From contig JABJGI010000149.1 in assembly GCA_018662305.1 (NCBI GenBank), positions 1 to 38,956 of the forward strand: DNA of 38,956 nt, in the 5' to 3' direction. The position numbers and the translations under genes were made by a program. Shown in pieces: positions 1 to 10,896 of the stretch. Position 1 is the stretch's first letter; every line of letters begins with the position of its first letter. This stretch comes from Porticoccaceae bacterium (lineage in GTDB: Bacteria; Pseudomonadota; Gammaproteobacteria; Pseudomonadales; GM7GCV1). The notes beneath the pieces are model-generated. The model worked only from the letters and a program-made list of their open reading frames with translations. It had not been told where the DNA came from and did no database searches.

Positions 1-2405
<2,405 letters not shown>

Positions 2406-2430
2406 TTAGCTAAAACTCTGGGTTATTTGT

Positions 2431-3525
2431 TTATCTGTCCACCGGAGAAATTTCTCCCTGTTTCACGTGGAACATCTTTAGCTCTCTGTTCTCTTGCCCT
2501 TCAAATCGGGAATGCTCTAGTTCCGTATAGGTTTGCAGAGTCTGACAGCCGCTCTCATCCAGGATTGTTAGAACCTTTTGCCACTTGTCAGAATCTAACT
2601 CAGAAGCCAAATCATCCAACAACAAAACACAGCTATTCCCAGTAGCCGAATTATACAGGCTAGCTTGGGCACACTTGAACGCTATTACCAATATCTTTTT
2701 CTGCCCACGGGAAAGTCTGTCTCTGGCAGAGCTCTTTTCAACGGAAAACTCCAGATCGGCGGAGTGGCAGCCCCTCGTCGTCCTCTTTTCAAAACGGTCG
2801 CGCGCAAATCTTTCCTTTAGCACCTCTTCCAAACCTTTTGCCTCATTCCAGCCAGGTTGATACTGAAGGGTGATCTCGCCCAACTCTGGACCTAGCTGCG
2901 CCATCAACTTCTGAAAAACCGGCAAGAAAGCCTCAAAATAACTCTTCCTAAGCCCGTGGATTTGAAGCGAAAGGCTTGCAAGTTGTTGATTCCAAACAGA
3001 ATAATCAGATATGTCATCGCTGACTTTTAGCTGCGCATTGCGCTGCGCCAACACACGTCGATAATCCCGCCAGAGATTGGAAAAAGAATGTTCCACGTGG
3101 AACACTCCCCAATCCAAAGCTTGCCGACGCTCTTTTGGGCCGCCATCCAGCAGATCAAATGAACTGCTCTCAATGGTTACCACAGGGAACTTAGCTGCCA
3201 ACTCGGCAGAAGAATTTAGACCAGCGCCATTCAATCGAACCGCAGAAGCTGCTGAGGTGTTTTTACTAATGCCCGCCCTACTCTCCTGCCCCTCTGCGTC
3301 GAGGAAGCCACAGCTCACAATCAGCTCTGATTGATCATTCTGAATAAGGTCTTTTGGTTGACGTGATCGAAAGCTTCGGCCATAGCCGAGCAAATGAATC
3401 GCTTCCAGCACCGAAGTCTTTCCTGCCCCATTGTCCCCCACGAGCAGGTTGTGCCCGGAACAGAGATCCAAATTGGCAGATTTGAGATTCCGCAGATTTT
3501 GAATCTCTACGGAGAGAATTTTCAT
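2431..3525 (-). CDS. recF: DNA replication and repair protein RecF
   Basis: RecF is an SMC-like ATPase that binds single/double-strand junctions and loads RecA at gaps with RecO and RecR. The 364-residue protein (E. coli about 357) has Walker A GDNGAGKT at residues 30-37, the ABC signature LSRGQKK near residue 270 and Walker B VLLLDDLASELD near residue 300. The ATG start follows the dnaN stop by 28 bp with no strong ribosome binding site, consistent with expression coupled to dnaN. Unusually, two parS sites are written into its codons (2459-2474 and 3089-3104), each giving an FHV tripeptide in the same codon phase. Confidence 0.96.
   Translation of the reverse strand: MKILSVEIQNLRNLKSANLDLCSGHNLLVGDNGAGKTSVLEAIHLLGYGRSFRSRQPKDLIQNDQSELIVSCGFLDAEGQESRAGISKNTSAASAVRLNGAGLNSSAELAAKFPVVTIESSSFDLLDGGPKERRQALDWGVFHVEHSFSNLWRDYRRVLAQRNAQLKVSDDISDYSVWNQQLASLSLQIHGLRKSYFEAFLPVFQKLMAQLGPELGEITLQYQPGWNEAKGLEEVLKERFARDRFEKRTTRGCHSADLEFSVEKSSARDRLSRGQKKILVIAFKCAQASLYNSATGNSCVLLLDDLASELDSDKWQKVLTILDESGCQTLQTYTELEHSRFEGQENRELKMFHVKQGEISPVDR
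2459..2474. promoter_or_regulatory. parS: parS centromere-like site (ParB binding), recF 3' end
   Basis: The 16-mer TGTTTCACGTGGAACA differs by one base from the consensus TGTTTCACGTGAAACA recognised by chromosomal ParB proteins. It lies inside the last codons of recF, where it is read as MFHVKQ on the minus strand. parA and parB are encoded in the same window, which supports a functional site. Confidence 0.85.
3089..3104. promoter_or_regulatory. parS: parS centromere-like site (ParB binding), mid recF
   Basis: TGTTCCACGTGGAACA is a perfect 16-bp palindrome matching the parS variant known from pseudomonads, with the invariant CACGTG core. It is read as VFHVEH in RecF (about residues 141-146). 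It lies 615 bp from the second site. I saw no other CACGTG-centred 16-mer in the window. Confidence 0.87.
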
Positions 3526-3553
3526 TCAGACAGTATTTTTTCAGACGCTCGAA

Positions 3554-4660
3554 TTAGAGACGCATCGGCATAACAACATACTTGGTTGTTTCGTCCTGGG
3601 GATTTTCCACCAAAGCCGAACTGTTAGAGTCGCTAAGTGTCACCCGGACATCATCGCCCTCCAAGGCGTTCATGGCGTCAATCAGGTAGCTCACATTGAA
3701 TCCAATCTCCAGATCGCCACCGGAATAGTCCAAGCCCACCTCTTCTTCTGCCTGTTCTTGTTCCGGGTTATTGGCAGTAATGCGCAACAAGTCCTGATTC
3801 AGCTGCAAACGCACGCCTCGATATTTTTCGTTAGACAAAATAGATGCGCGCGAAAAAGCTGCTTTCAGGTTCTGGCGGTTAGAGAGAATCAACTTATCGC
3901 CGCCCTGGGGCACAACCTTTTGATAATCGGGGAACTTGCCGTCTACCAACTTCGAAGTGAACTCCATTTCTGGAGAAATAAGGCGGAAATGGTTGGAACC
4001 AATGCTTATTTCTACTTCGTCTTCAGAATCATCTAACAAACGTGCCAGCTCCATCACCCCTTTGCGCGGCAGGATAGACTGGGACGCCTCGTCAGACTCG
4101 CCACCGGTATTGGCTGAAGTCACCATAGCTAGACGGTGCCCATCGGTGGCCACCATACGCAGATGGTCTGCAGTATGCTCAATTAACATTCCGTTCAAAT
4201 AGTACCGAACATCCTGATGCGCCATAGAAAAAGCCACTTTTTCAATCATGCTCTTCAAATTGCCGCGGCCAACTTTAAAACCAACCAGGTTCTGTCCACT
4301 TTCAACATTAGGGAATTCGCTTGCGGGCAAAGTGCTCAACTTAAAGCGGCTGCGCCCACTGACCACCTCTACTTGCTCGGCCTCCTGATGAACACTGATA
4401 TCACTGCCTTCTGGCAATGAGCGAACTATGTCGAGCCATTTGCGGGCCGGAATAGTCGAAGACCCTGCATTGTCTACATGAACCCCTTGAACACGGGCAA
4501 CAATTTCAACTTCCAGATCGGTTCCAGTAAGTTCTAACTTTCCCGAATCAACGACCACCAAAACATTGGACAAAACAGGCAATGTTTGACGGCGCTCAAC
4601 AACACCGGCAACTAGCTGCAGTGCATTTAATAATGACTCTCTATCGGTAGAAAATTTCAT
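3554..4660 (-). CDS. dnaN: DNA polymerase III subunit beta (sliding clamp)
   Basis: Ring-shaped processivity clamp that tethers the replicative polymerase to DNA and recruits other replication and repair proteins. Length is 368 residues, matching the family (E. coli 366). The N-terminus (MKFSTDRESLLNALQLVAGVV), the internal FPDYQKVVP motif and the C-terminal YVVMPMRL are all typical. It lies 69 bp downstream of dnaA and 28 bp upstream of recF, the standard dnaA-dnaN-recF-gyrB cluster, and is likely cotranscribed with it. Confidence 0.97.
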   Translation of the reverse strand: MKFSTDRESLLNALQLVAGVVERRQTLPVLSNVLVVVDSGKLELTGTDLEVEIVARVQGVHVDNAGSSTIPARKWLDIVRSLPEGSDISVHQEAEQVEVVSGRSRFKLSTLPASEFPNVESGQNLVGFKVGRGNLKSMIEKVAFSMAHQDVRYYLNGMLIEHTADHLRMVATDGHRLAMVTSANTGGESDEASQSILPRKGVMELARLLDDSEDEVEISIGSNHFRLISPEMEFTSKLVDGKFPDYQKVVPQGGDKLILSNRQNLKAAFSRASILSNEKYRGVRLQLNQDLLRITANNPEQEQAEEEVGLDYSGGDLEIGFNVSYLIDAMNALEGDDVRVTLSDSNSSALVENPQDETTKYVVMPMRL

Positions 4661-4729
4661 CTGTGGTTAATTCCCGGCTCACTCTCTAAATGGCTAAAGT
4701 TATCTGCTAATAGCTACTAGTCCCTAGGG

Positions 4730-6127
4730 CTAATGGCTTAGCGTTCGGTTTAGGTTTTTCAGGTCTTCTCGCATATCCGCACTACTCTCTTCAAGCTCTT
4801 TAATCTTGCGGCATGCATGCAGTACGGTAGTGTGATCTCGGCCGCCAAAAGCGGTACCGATTTCAGGCAAGCTATTATTAGTCAGAGACTTCGACAATGC
4901 CATAGCTACCTGTCGTGGTCGCGCTAAAGAACGTGTCCGTTTCTTCGACATAAGGTCACTAAGTTTAATTTGATAGTACTCGGCAACGGTTCGCTGAATG
5001 TTCTCAACTGTGACCAATCTGTCTTGCATCGCGAGGAGGTCCTTAAGTGACTCCTTAATCAAATCCAGAGTCACTGGCTCACCCGTGAAGTGAGCGCTTG
5101 CCATCACGCGTTTTAGCGCGCCCTCTAGCTCGCGAACGTTTGACCGGATTCTTTGCGCAATAAAAAAGGCAGCATCTGATGGCAGATCCATGTTCGCCTG
5201 TTGCGCCTTATTCATCAAAATAGCCACTCGAGTTTCCAACTCTGGAGGCTCAACCGAGACCGTTAAGCCCCAGCCAAACCGGGATTTAAGACGCTCTTCC
5301 AAACCGTCAATCTCTTTTGGGTAACGATCGCAACTCATAATCATCTGCTGTCGGGACTCCAACAGTGAATTGAAGGTGTGGAAAAACTCTTCCTGGCTGC
5401 GGTCCTTATTGGCAAAAAACTGAATATCATCGATAAGCAACGCATCGGCGGAACGATAAAACCGCTTGAAGTCATTGATGGCATTGAGCTGAAGGGCTTT
5501 CACCATATCGGCAACAAAGCGTTCAGAGTGCAAATAAAGCACGCGCGCATTGGGGTTCTTTCTCTTTAACTCGTTCCCCACAGCTTGCATCAAATGGGTT
5601 TTACCCAGTCCAACGCCGCCATATATAAAAAGCGGGTTGTAACCCTCCCCTGGGTTTTCGGCGACCTGCTTTGCTGCAGCCAATGCGAGTTGGTTTGATT
5701 TCCCCTCTACAAAGGACTGAAAAGTAAACTGGTTATCCAGGTTGGATCGGCTAGTTCCCATTAAAGAATGGACCTTGCTCGCATCGGAATGATTTTGATT
5801 GGTCTTGGATTCTGAACTTTGGGTGTTTTCTTTCTGGCTGCCCAGGTCGAGCGCTCTACCAAAACTTAGCGCAGGAACCTCGGCATTAGAGTCCTGCAAA
5901 TCAATAATGACTCGAGGCGGTTCATTCGACGCCTCTCCCAATATCGTTCTTATGCGTGACAGAAACTTTTCTGTCACCCAGTCGGACACAAATTTATTTG
6001 GTGCCAACAGCCGCAGCTCTCCATTGCCCTCCTGAGATCTCAGGGGTCGAATCCATGTATTAAACTGTTGTTCCGGTAATTCATCTTGAAGGGCATTGCT
6101 GCACCTCTCCCAAAGAAGGGTAGACAC
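4730..6127 (-). CDS. dnaA: Chromosomal replication initiator DnaA
   Basis: AAA+ initiator that binds DnaA boxes, melts oriC and helps load the DnaB helicase. The 465-residue protein has an N-terminal domain I (residues 1-90), a variable Ser/Asn-rich linker (about 95-130), Walker A GGVGLGKT near residues 170-177, Walker [10 protein letters not shown] near 230-238, and the C-terminal DNA-binding signature [15 protein letters not shown]. The start is GTG at 6127-6125, with AGAGG eight bases upstream. A perfect DnaA box lies 125 bp upstream of the start, consistent with the autoregulation known for dnaA. Confidence 0.97.
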   Translation of the reverse strand: MSTLLWERCSNALQDELPEQQFNTWIRPLRSQEGNGELRLLAPNKFVSDWVTEKFLSRIRTILGEASNEPPRVIIDLQDSNAEVPALSFGRALDLGSQKENTQSSESKTNQNHSDASKVHSLMGTSRSNLDNQFTFQSFVEGKSNQLALAAAKQVAENPGEGYNPLFIYGGVGLGKTHLMQAVGNELKRKNPNARVLYLHSERFVADMVKALQLNAINDFKRFYRSADALLIDDIQFFANKDRSQEEFFHTFNSLLESRQQMIMSCDRYPKEIDGLEERLKSRFGWGLTVSVEPPELETRVAILMNKAQQANMDLPSDAAFFIAQRIRSNVRELEGALKRVMASAHFTGEPVTLDLIKESLKDLLAMQDRLVTVENIQRTVAEYYQIKLSDLMSKKRTRSLARPRQVAMALSKSLTNNSLPEIGTAFGGRDHTTVLHACRKIKELEESSADMREDLKNLNRTLSH

Positions 6128-6210
6128 CGATAAAACCTCTTTTGCTCTACATTGCCCACTGCTGGCAACTTAGTTTGTCCCCCAACAATCCTTGTTTAGG
6201 AATAGCTATC

Positions 6211-6223
6211 CGCCAAAATGGCG
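6211..6223. promoter_or_regulatory. Perfect palindrome upstream of dnaA
   Basis: CGCCAAAATGGCG is a 13-bp perfect inverted repeat (five-base arms around AAA) located 84-96 bp upstream of the dnaA start and 28 bp from a DnaA box. It could be an operator in the dnaA promoter. I do not recognise the cognate regulator. Confidence 0.3.
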
Positions 6224-6559
6224 AATCCCCTTAATTATTCGAGCGGCGATTTTATCCACAACGAAATGCCTTGGTAAAGCCCTAGCTAATTATGTGTATT
6301 ATTCTTATTTTTCAATGCGTTAGGTAGAGTCAATGAAATCGCCGCTTTTTGCTTTCTATCCCCAAGCACGACACAAATTGCGCCACATCTGTGGATAACC
6401 TGTGAGTTAACAGTGAATTGGCAGTGAAGTGTAAGACATCGCATTAATTTCAACCGTTACCAAATTCATCAACGACATATAAATTCCCGCTATTAGCTTT
6501 TTAACTTAGATAACAAATTTCTAGCGATCTCTCGCATCACATATTTTTTAGCAGTTTCA

Positions 6560-6588
6560 TTGATTTATTCAGGTTGGTTGCTTAGAAT
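6560..6588 (+). promoter_or_regulatory. Sigma-70 promoter of rpmH
   Basis: TTGATT (6560-6565) and TAGAAT (6583-6588) are separated by 17 bp. The bases after the -10 (CGCGCGCCCGC) are GC-rich, the discriminator type typical of ribosomal-protein promoters subject to growth-rate/ppGpp control. It lies about 100 bp upstream of rpmH and would drive rpmH-rnpA-yidD-yidC. Confidence 0.65.
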
Positions 6589-6685
6589 CGCGCGCCCGCT
6601 CGATAGTGATTTTATTACTGGTTGAGCACTCGAATAAAAGCGAGCCGATTCGGCTAGCTAAATTTAGGAAACCGGAAGCAATCCG

Positions 6686-6820
6686 ATGAAAAGAACATTT
6701 CAACCAAGCAACATTCGTCGCAAAAGAACTCACGGCTTTCGTGCACGCATGGCCAGCGCAAACGGTCGTAAAGTTTTGGCTCGCCGCCGAGCAAAAGGAA
6801 GGAAAGTACTGAGCGCCTAA
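6686..6820 (+). CDS. rpmH: 50S ribosomal protein L34
   Basis: Small basic protein of the large ribosomal subunit. The 44-residue product begins [20 protein letters not shown] and contains the family-invariant NGRKVL...RRAKGRK segment ending LSA; length and sequence are typical. GGAAGC lies a few bases upstream of the ATG. It is the first gene of the rpmH-rnpA-yidD-yidC cluster, 56 bp ahead of rnpA. Confidence 0.98.
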   Translation: MKRTFQPSNIRRKRTHGFRARMASANGRKVLARRRAKGRKVLSA

Positions 6821-6876
6821 CTAGCCGCTCAGAAGTGTATTCTTAACTTCCTTCTAGTGGTGCTCCACTATCAAAA

Positions 6877-7305
6877 GTGCTCCGCTACAAATTCCGCCAA
6901 CAAAACCGACTGAAAAGCCCGAAAGAATTTCAGTCGGTCTTTGACCACAACCAAATCCGCGTAGGCTCCCCGAGCATACTGATTCTAGCGAAACCAAACC
7001 AACTCGAGATTTCCCGGCTCGGACTTGTGATTCGTAAAAAGTTTGTTCGTTTTGCCCACGACCGTAATCGCGTCAAGCGCATAGTCAGAGAATCTTTTCG
7101 CCACTCCCAGTCAAGTTTCCCGGGGTTGGATTGCGTTGTGCTGACACGTCCCGGAGCTGGAGATATGGCAAACAAAGAATTGCGTAACCTCCTGGACGAG
7201 ATGTTTACCACCCTGGCCAACAAGAATGTAGCGAACAAGAAAGTGGCCACCAATGAAGTGGCGAATAAGAAAGTCGCAAACAACGGCGACTCTAGCGGAC
7301 AATAG
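6877..7305 (+). CDS. rnpA: Ribonuclease P protein component with repeat-expanded C-terminus
   Basis: Protein subunit of RNase P, which with the M1 RNA removes 5' leaders from tRNA precursors. The 142-residue product starts with GTG and shows the family core [22 protein letters not shown] followed by RESFRHSQ, the basic RNR-type signature. Typical family length is about 110-135. The last 29 residues are a run of VANKK-like pentapeptides encoded by 15-bp tandem repeats, outside the conserved fold and probably dispensable. The start codon is uncertain because no clear ribosome binding site precedes it. yidD follows after four bases. Confidence 0.93.
   Translation: MLRYKFRQQNRLKSPKEFQSVFDHNQIRVGSPSILILAKPNQLEISRLGLVIRKKFVRFAHDRNRVKRIVRESFRHSQSSFPGLDCVVLTRPGAGDMANKELRNLLDEMFTTLANKNVANKKVATNEVANKKVANNGDSSGQ
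7216..7290 (+). repeat. 15-bp in-frame tandem repeat in rnpA
   Basis: Five consecutive degenerate units of 15 bp, of the form GCGAACAAGAAAGTG, encode [20 protein letters not shown] and ANNGD. Units begin at 7216, 7231, 7246, 7261 and 7276. The divergence between units shows the array is not brand new. Confidence 0.85.
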
Positions 7306-7309
7306 ACAG

Positions 7310-7624
7310 ATGACTGACAGCGGGAAAACCGATTCACCAAATAAAAAGAGTAGGGCAGCAGCTCCCTTTATTGGGCTTATTTGGTTGTATCAAAAGCTTA
7401 TTAGCCCACTGCTAGGGCCACGCTGTCGCTTTTACCCAAGCTGTTCCCAATACGCAAAAGAAAGTTTAAGCCTGCACGGTGTAATAAAAGGGGGTTACCT
7501 CTCGGCCCGTCGATGCTTAAAATGCCATCCTTTTCATCCTGGTGGTATTGATCCAGTTCCAAAACCTCGGAACAACAAAATAGATACTTCCACGAATCAA
7601 CCCAATTTAGGTGAAACCTCTTGA
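7310..7624 (+). CDS. yidD: Membrane protein insertion efficiency factor YidD
   Basis: Small membrane-associated protein of the YidD family, encoded next to yidC and thought to aid insertion of inner-membrane proteins. I place the start at the ATG at 7310 (104 residues), four bases after the rnpA stop; an upstream in-frame ATG at 7253 would overlap rnpA by 53 bp and add no conserved sequence. The family hallmarks are present: [27 protein letters not shown], and [15 protein letters not shown]. Its TGA stop overlaps the yidC TTG start (TTGA), which implies translational coupling. Confidence 0.93.
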   Translation: MTDSGKTDSPNKKSRAAAPFIGLIWLYQKLISPLLGPRCRFYPSCSQYAKESLSLHGVIKGGYLSARRCLKCHPFHPGGIDPVPKPRNNKIDTSTNQPNLGETS

Positions 7625-9354
7625 AGAAATTTGATTTTATTAGCGGCGCTTTGGTGTTCGGAATGCTCGCTGTTGCCCTGATGCTTCTTCGAGAGTGGGA
7701 TGACTTTCAAGCTGAGCGTATCGCGATTGCTGAGGAAGTCCTCGCACAAAACATAATTGCTAGTGAAATCCCCAACGCTCCAGAGAATTTGGCATCAGAG
7801 ATTCCAGCAGAATTTTCTGGTATCCCAACAAGTTCGGCCGTCGATGCTCCTCAGGTTCAGGCAACTCCTGCCAGCCAAAATCTCATTCGTTTTGCCAATG
7901 ATGTTTTGGAGCTAAGTATCGACCCCCTAGGTGGCGACATAGTTGAAGCCGAATTACTTACACACCTCGACAGCTTGGATGGTGAGCCCACCACACTGCT
8001 TAGCAACAACGTGAATCACACCTACATCGCACAAAGCGGGCTAGTGGGCGCAAACGGCACGGACACCAATGCCGGAAGACCCACCTTTGTAAGCTACGTC
8101 TCTGATCTGGAAATTAGAGAAGGGCAGGATCAAGTGATTCTCGATCTGCGTTATCAGCAGGGCGGCGTAGAAATTATTAAACGTTTCACCATGAATCGCG
8201 GTGACTACTTTATTGGTGTCGACTACCTCATAGATAACCAAAGCAATGAAAACTGGTCCGCTGCTTTCTATGCGCAAATAAAGAGAGACGACTACGTACC
8301 AGCCTCAACCGGTGGAATGGGCATGAAACCCTTTGTCGGTGCGGCGATTACGACACCCGACGATCGTTATCAAAGGTTTGATTTCGGGGATTTGGACGAC
8401 GACTCTTTCAGCCAATCTGTCGATACCGGCTGGGCCGCCATGCTGCAGGAGTATTTCCTCGGCGCTTGGATACCGGACTCTAGCCTCGCGCTCGAGTACA
8501 ACCTGAGACGGTCCGCGGCAAACGGCTACTACTATGTTGGTTTCACACAGGCTCCGATGGTGATTCAACCCGGTGCGCAAGAAAGCCTGTCCGCTGGGTT
8601 TTACGTCGGGCCTAAAGATCAATATCGCCTGCGAGAAATTAGTGAGCACCTTGACCTAACTGTGGACTACGGCTGGATCTGGTGGGCAGCTCAACCCATC
8701 TATGCGGTTCTCTACTTCTTACACGAAGGCGAAATTAAATCCTTTGGTATTGATGCCCAAGTATTTAGTGGTTTTACCAACTGGGGTATTTGCATCATCT
8801 TGCTGACCCTTATCGTCAAACTTCTGTTTTTCAAACTGTCAGAAGCCAGCTACAAATCCATGGCTCGGATGCGCAAGATCCAACCCAAGATGGCGGCGCT
8901 AAAAGAACGCTATGGCGACGACAAGCAGCAGTTTTCGCAAGAAATGATGCGCATGTATCAGAAGGAAAAAATTAACCCATTAGGTGGTTGTTTGCCTATG
9001 CTGGTTCAGATGCCTGTTTTTATCGCCCTCTACTGGGTATTAAAAGAAAGCGTCGAACTCCGGCACGAACCCTTCTTTGGTTGGATCGTTGATCTATCAG
9101 CCAAGGATCCCTGGTTTATCTTGCCCATTATTATGGGTGTCAGCATGTGGTTCCAAATGCGGCTCAACCCTGCACCGCCTGATCCCACACAGGCTAAGGT
9201 GATGCAAATGATGCCCTTTATGTTCACCTTTATGTTTATGTGGTTCCCGGCTGGGCTGGTGCTGTACTGGGTGAGCAACAACATTCTGTCCATTGCTCAA
9301 CAGTGGGTTATCACCCGCAGCATAGAAAGGGGCGAGCCCGAAGCCACCAGCTAG
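7621..9354 (+). CDS. yidC: Membrane protein insertase YidC
   Basis: Inner-membrane insertase/chaperone working alone or with SecYEG; Fo subunits a and c of the ATP synthase encoded downstream are classic clients. The 577-residue protein has an N-terminal transmembrane anchor (about residues 7-23), a large periplasmic beta domain (about 60-340) and the conserved C-terminal insertase domain (about 370-560) with [20 protein letters not shown] and [21 protein letters not shown] written in the family pattern. The TTG start overlaps the yidD stop. Its length is slightly above that of E. coli YidC (548). Confidence 0.96.
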   Translation: MKKFDFISGALVFGMLAVALMLLREWDDFQAERIAIAEEVLAQNIIASEIPNAPENLASEIPAEFSGIPTSSAVDAPQVQATPASQNLIRFANDVLELSIDPLGGDIVEAELLTHLDSLDGEPTTLLSNNVNHTYIAQSGLVGANGTDTNAGRPTFVSYVSDLEIREGQDQVILDLRYQQGGVEIIKRFTMNRGDYFIGVDYLIDNQSNENWSAAFYAQIKRDDYVPASTGGMGMKPFVGAAITTPDDRYQRFDFGDLDDDSFSQSVDTGWAAMLQEYFLGAWIPDSSLALEYNLRRSAANGYYYVGFTQAPMVIQPGAQESLSAGFYVGPKDQYRLREISEHLDLTVDYGWIWWAAQPIYAVLYFLHEGEIKSFGIDAQVFSGFTNWGICIILLTLIVKLLFFKLSEASYKSMARMRKIQPKMAALKERYGDDKQQFSQEMMRMYQKEKINPLGGCLPMLVQMPVFIALYWVLKESVELRHEPFFGWIVDLSAKDPWFILPIIMGVSMWFQMRLNPAPPDPTQAKVMQMMPFMFTFMFMWFPAGLVLYWVSNNILSIAQQWVITRSIERGEPEATS

Positions 9355-9370
9355 GCTATGGCAGAACAGC

Positions 9371-9479
9371 AGCCCTGAGCGATACGACAGCCCCTGAGCG
9401 ATACGACAACCCTAAGCGATATAGCAGCCTTGAGCCAATCAGAAGCCCTGAGCGACACAACAGCCCTGAGCGACACGAT
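9371..9479 (+). repeat. 18-bp tandem repeat spanning the mnmE start
   Basis: Six units of the form AGCCCTGAGCGATACGAC begin at 9371, 9389, 9408, 9426, 9444 and 9462. Five are 18 bp and the second is 19 bp because it has CCCC instead of CCC. In the mnmE frame the later units encode ALSDTT-like hexapeptides just before the conserved TIVALAT. The array therefore lies across the yidC-mnmE junction and obscures the true start of mnmE. Confidence 0.88.
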
Positions 9480-10896
9480 AGTCGCGCTGGCAACCGCACC
9501 GGGTAAATCCGGAATAGGTGTTATCCGCCTTTCTGGACCTCAAAGCACCATGATTGCGGAATTCCTTGGGGCCGGTGAGTTACAACCCCGCACCGCCAAG
9601 TTCTGTCACTTTGTTAGCCGCGCTAGCGACTCTTCAAGTGCCCACAGCCAATCAAGTGCCCACAGCCAATCAGGTGCCAACAGCCAATTAAAAGAAGAAA
9701 CCATTGATACGGGCTTGGCGCTTTTCTTTGCCAATCCTAATTCTTTCACTGGAGAAGATGTCGTTGAAATTCAAGCGCACGGCAGCCCAGTCACCTTAAA
9801 AAGGCTTATTCGTGAATCCTTGCAGCTCGGCGCTCGACTGGCCGAGCCTGGAGAGTTTTCTCAGCGCGCTTTCTTAAATGGCCGAATCGACCTGGCACAA
9901 GCAGAGGCCATCGCCGACCTTATCGCCAGTGGTAGCGAATCTGCCGCTAGGGCAGCAACCAAATCTCTGGAAGGCGCCTTCTCCAAAATCGTCAATGGAA
10001 TTGCCAACAGAACAGTTGAATTACGTAAGTATGTTGAAGCCGCCATCGACTTTGCCGAAGAGGAAATCGACTTCCTTAGCGATGGCAAAATTGAATCCGC
10101 ATTGAAAGAAATCCAGATTGATATCAGCAACTGCCTGGAAGAGGGCAGGCGAGGGCAAAAACTTTTAGACGGCCTTAGTTTGGTTATTCTTGGTGCGCCA
10201 AATGCCGGTAAATCCAGCTTGCTAAATCATTTTTCTGGATCGGACCGAGCCATTGTCACCGACATTGCCGGAACAACGCGGGACACACTGTCCGAGACGA
10301 TAGATCTAGATGGGCTTGCAGTAACCATTACCGATACCGCAGGTCTCAACGCAAACCCGGATGCAGTTGAAGAATTGGGGATCAAAAGAGCGTTAGATTC
10401 CGCCACCAAGGCAGACCACCTATTGGTGATGTTTGATGCAAATACGGACAGCGCAAAATCGGCTCTAGAGCTTATTGGCAAGTATCAATCAGGGCTGGAG
10501 CAGCAGCTGAGTATCACCTTAGTTGCCAACAAAATTGATCTTTCTGGCGACCTCGAAGGACACTGGGATAGCGGCAAATACGACAGCCTGACCATCTACG
10601 GCACCAGCCTCAAAGAAGGCAAAGGGTTAAACCAACTTACCCAACACTTGAAAGACATTGCCGGCCTCACCGACAGTGAACCTGCATTCTCCGCTCGAAC
10701 TCGTCATATCCACGCTTTGGAGTCTGCACAGCAACATATTGATACCGGCCTTGAGCTTCTGCTATCCGATCAGGCTGGCGAGTTGATTGCCGAAGAACTC
10801 AAACTAGGTCATACCCAACTGCAAAGCATTACTGGCGTTTTTAGTACAGATGACCTCTTGGGGGAAATCTTCTCCAGCTTTTGCGTCGGGAAATAA
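9430..10896 (+). CDS. mnmE: tRNA uridine-5-carboxymethylaminomethyl modification GTPase MnmE
   Basis: GTPase that together with MnmG (encoded next) forms the cmnm5/nm5 group on wobble U34 of certain tRNAs. The 488-residue product has the N-terminal folate-binding domain (TIVALATAPGKSGIGVIRLSG, SFTGEDVVE), a G domain with GAPNAGKS (about residues 255-262), TDIAGTTRDT, DTAG and NKID, and the C-terminal FCVGK. It is about 35 residues longer than usual because of two tandem-repeat insertions: one at the N-terminus and one at residues 69-86. The TTG start at 9430 lacks a good ribosome binding site. An ATG at 9358 is in the same phase but is blocked by a TGA at 9376 (see findings). Confidence 0.95.
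   Translation: MSQSEALSDTTALSDTIVALATAPGKSGIGVIRLSGPQSTMIAEFLGAGELQPRTAKFCHFVSRASDSSSAHSQSSAHSQSGANSQLKEETIDTGLALFFANPNSFTGEDVVEIQAHGSPVTLKRLIRESLQLGARLAEPGEFSQRAFLNGRIDLAQAEAIADLIASGSESAARAATKSLEGAFSKIVNGIANRTVELRKYVEAAIDFAEEEIDFLSDGKIESALKEIQIDISNCLEEGRRGQKLLDGLSLVILGAPNAGKSSLLNHFSGSDRAIVTDIAGTTRDTLSETIDLDGLAVTITDTAGLNANPDAVEELGIKRALDSATKADHLLVMFDANTDSAKSALELIGKYQSGLEQQLSITLVANKIDLSGDLEGHWDSGKYDSLTIYGTSLKEGKGLNQLTQHLKDIAGLTDSEPAFSARTRHIHALESAQQHIDTGLELLLSDQAGELIAEELKLGHTQLQSITGVFSTDDLLGEIFSSFCVGK
9634..9687 (+). repeat. 18-bp in-frame tandem repeat inside mnmE
   Basis: Three adjacent 18-bp units beginning at 9634, 9652 and 9670. The first two are identical (TCAAGTGCCCACAGCCAA) and the third differs at two bases. 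They encode SSAHSQ, SSAHSQ and SGANSQ at residues 69-86 of MnmE, in a surface loop of the N-terminal domain before the conserved SFTGEDVVE motif. Confidence 0.9.

Larger units (their letters stand above)
6128..6685. promoter_or_regulatory. dnaA-rpmH divergent intergenic region with DnaA boxes
   Basis: This 558-bp gap holds the divergent promoters of dnaA and rpmH. It contains two perfect DnaA boxes in opposite orientations: TTATCCACA at 6252-6260 (plus strand) and TGTGGATAA at 6390-6398 (minus-strand box). It is AT-rich around 6290-6330 and 6480-6560. In pseudomonads the replication origin lies in this position, whereas in enterics boxes here control dnaA. I see no box cluster as dense as a classical oriC, so a role in dnaA autoregulation, or as a second or ancestral origin, is the more cautious reading. 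No convincing gene is present. Confidence 0.6.

Noticed and set aside
6334-6399. 21-codon plus-strand ORF in the dnaA-rpmH gap (ATG AAA TCG ...)
   Set aside because: No convincing ribosome binding site, and its 3' end runs through the DnaA box at 6390-6398; chance is the simplest explanation.
6930-7340. 136-residue minus-strand frame opposite rnpA
   Set aside because: Antisense to rnpA; its repetitive LFAT tail is only the reverse reading of the rnpA tandem repeat.
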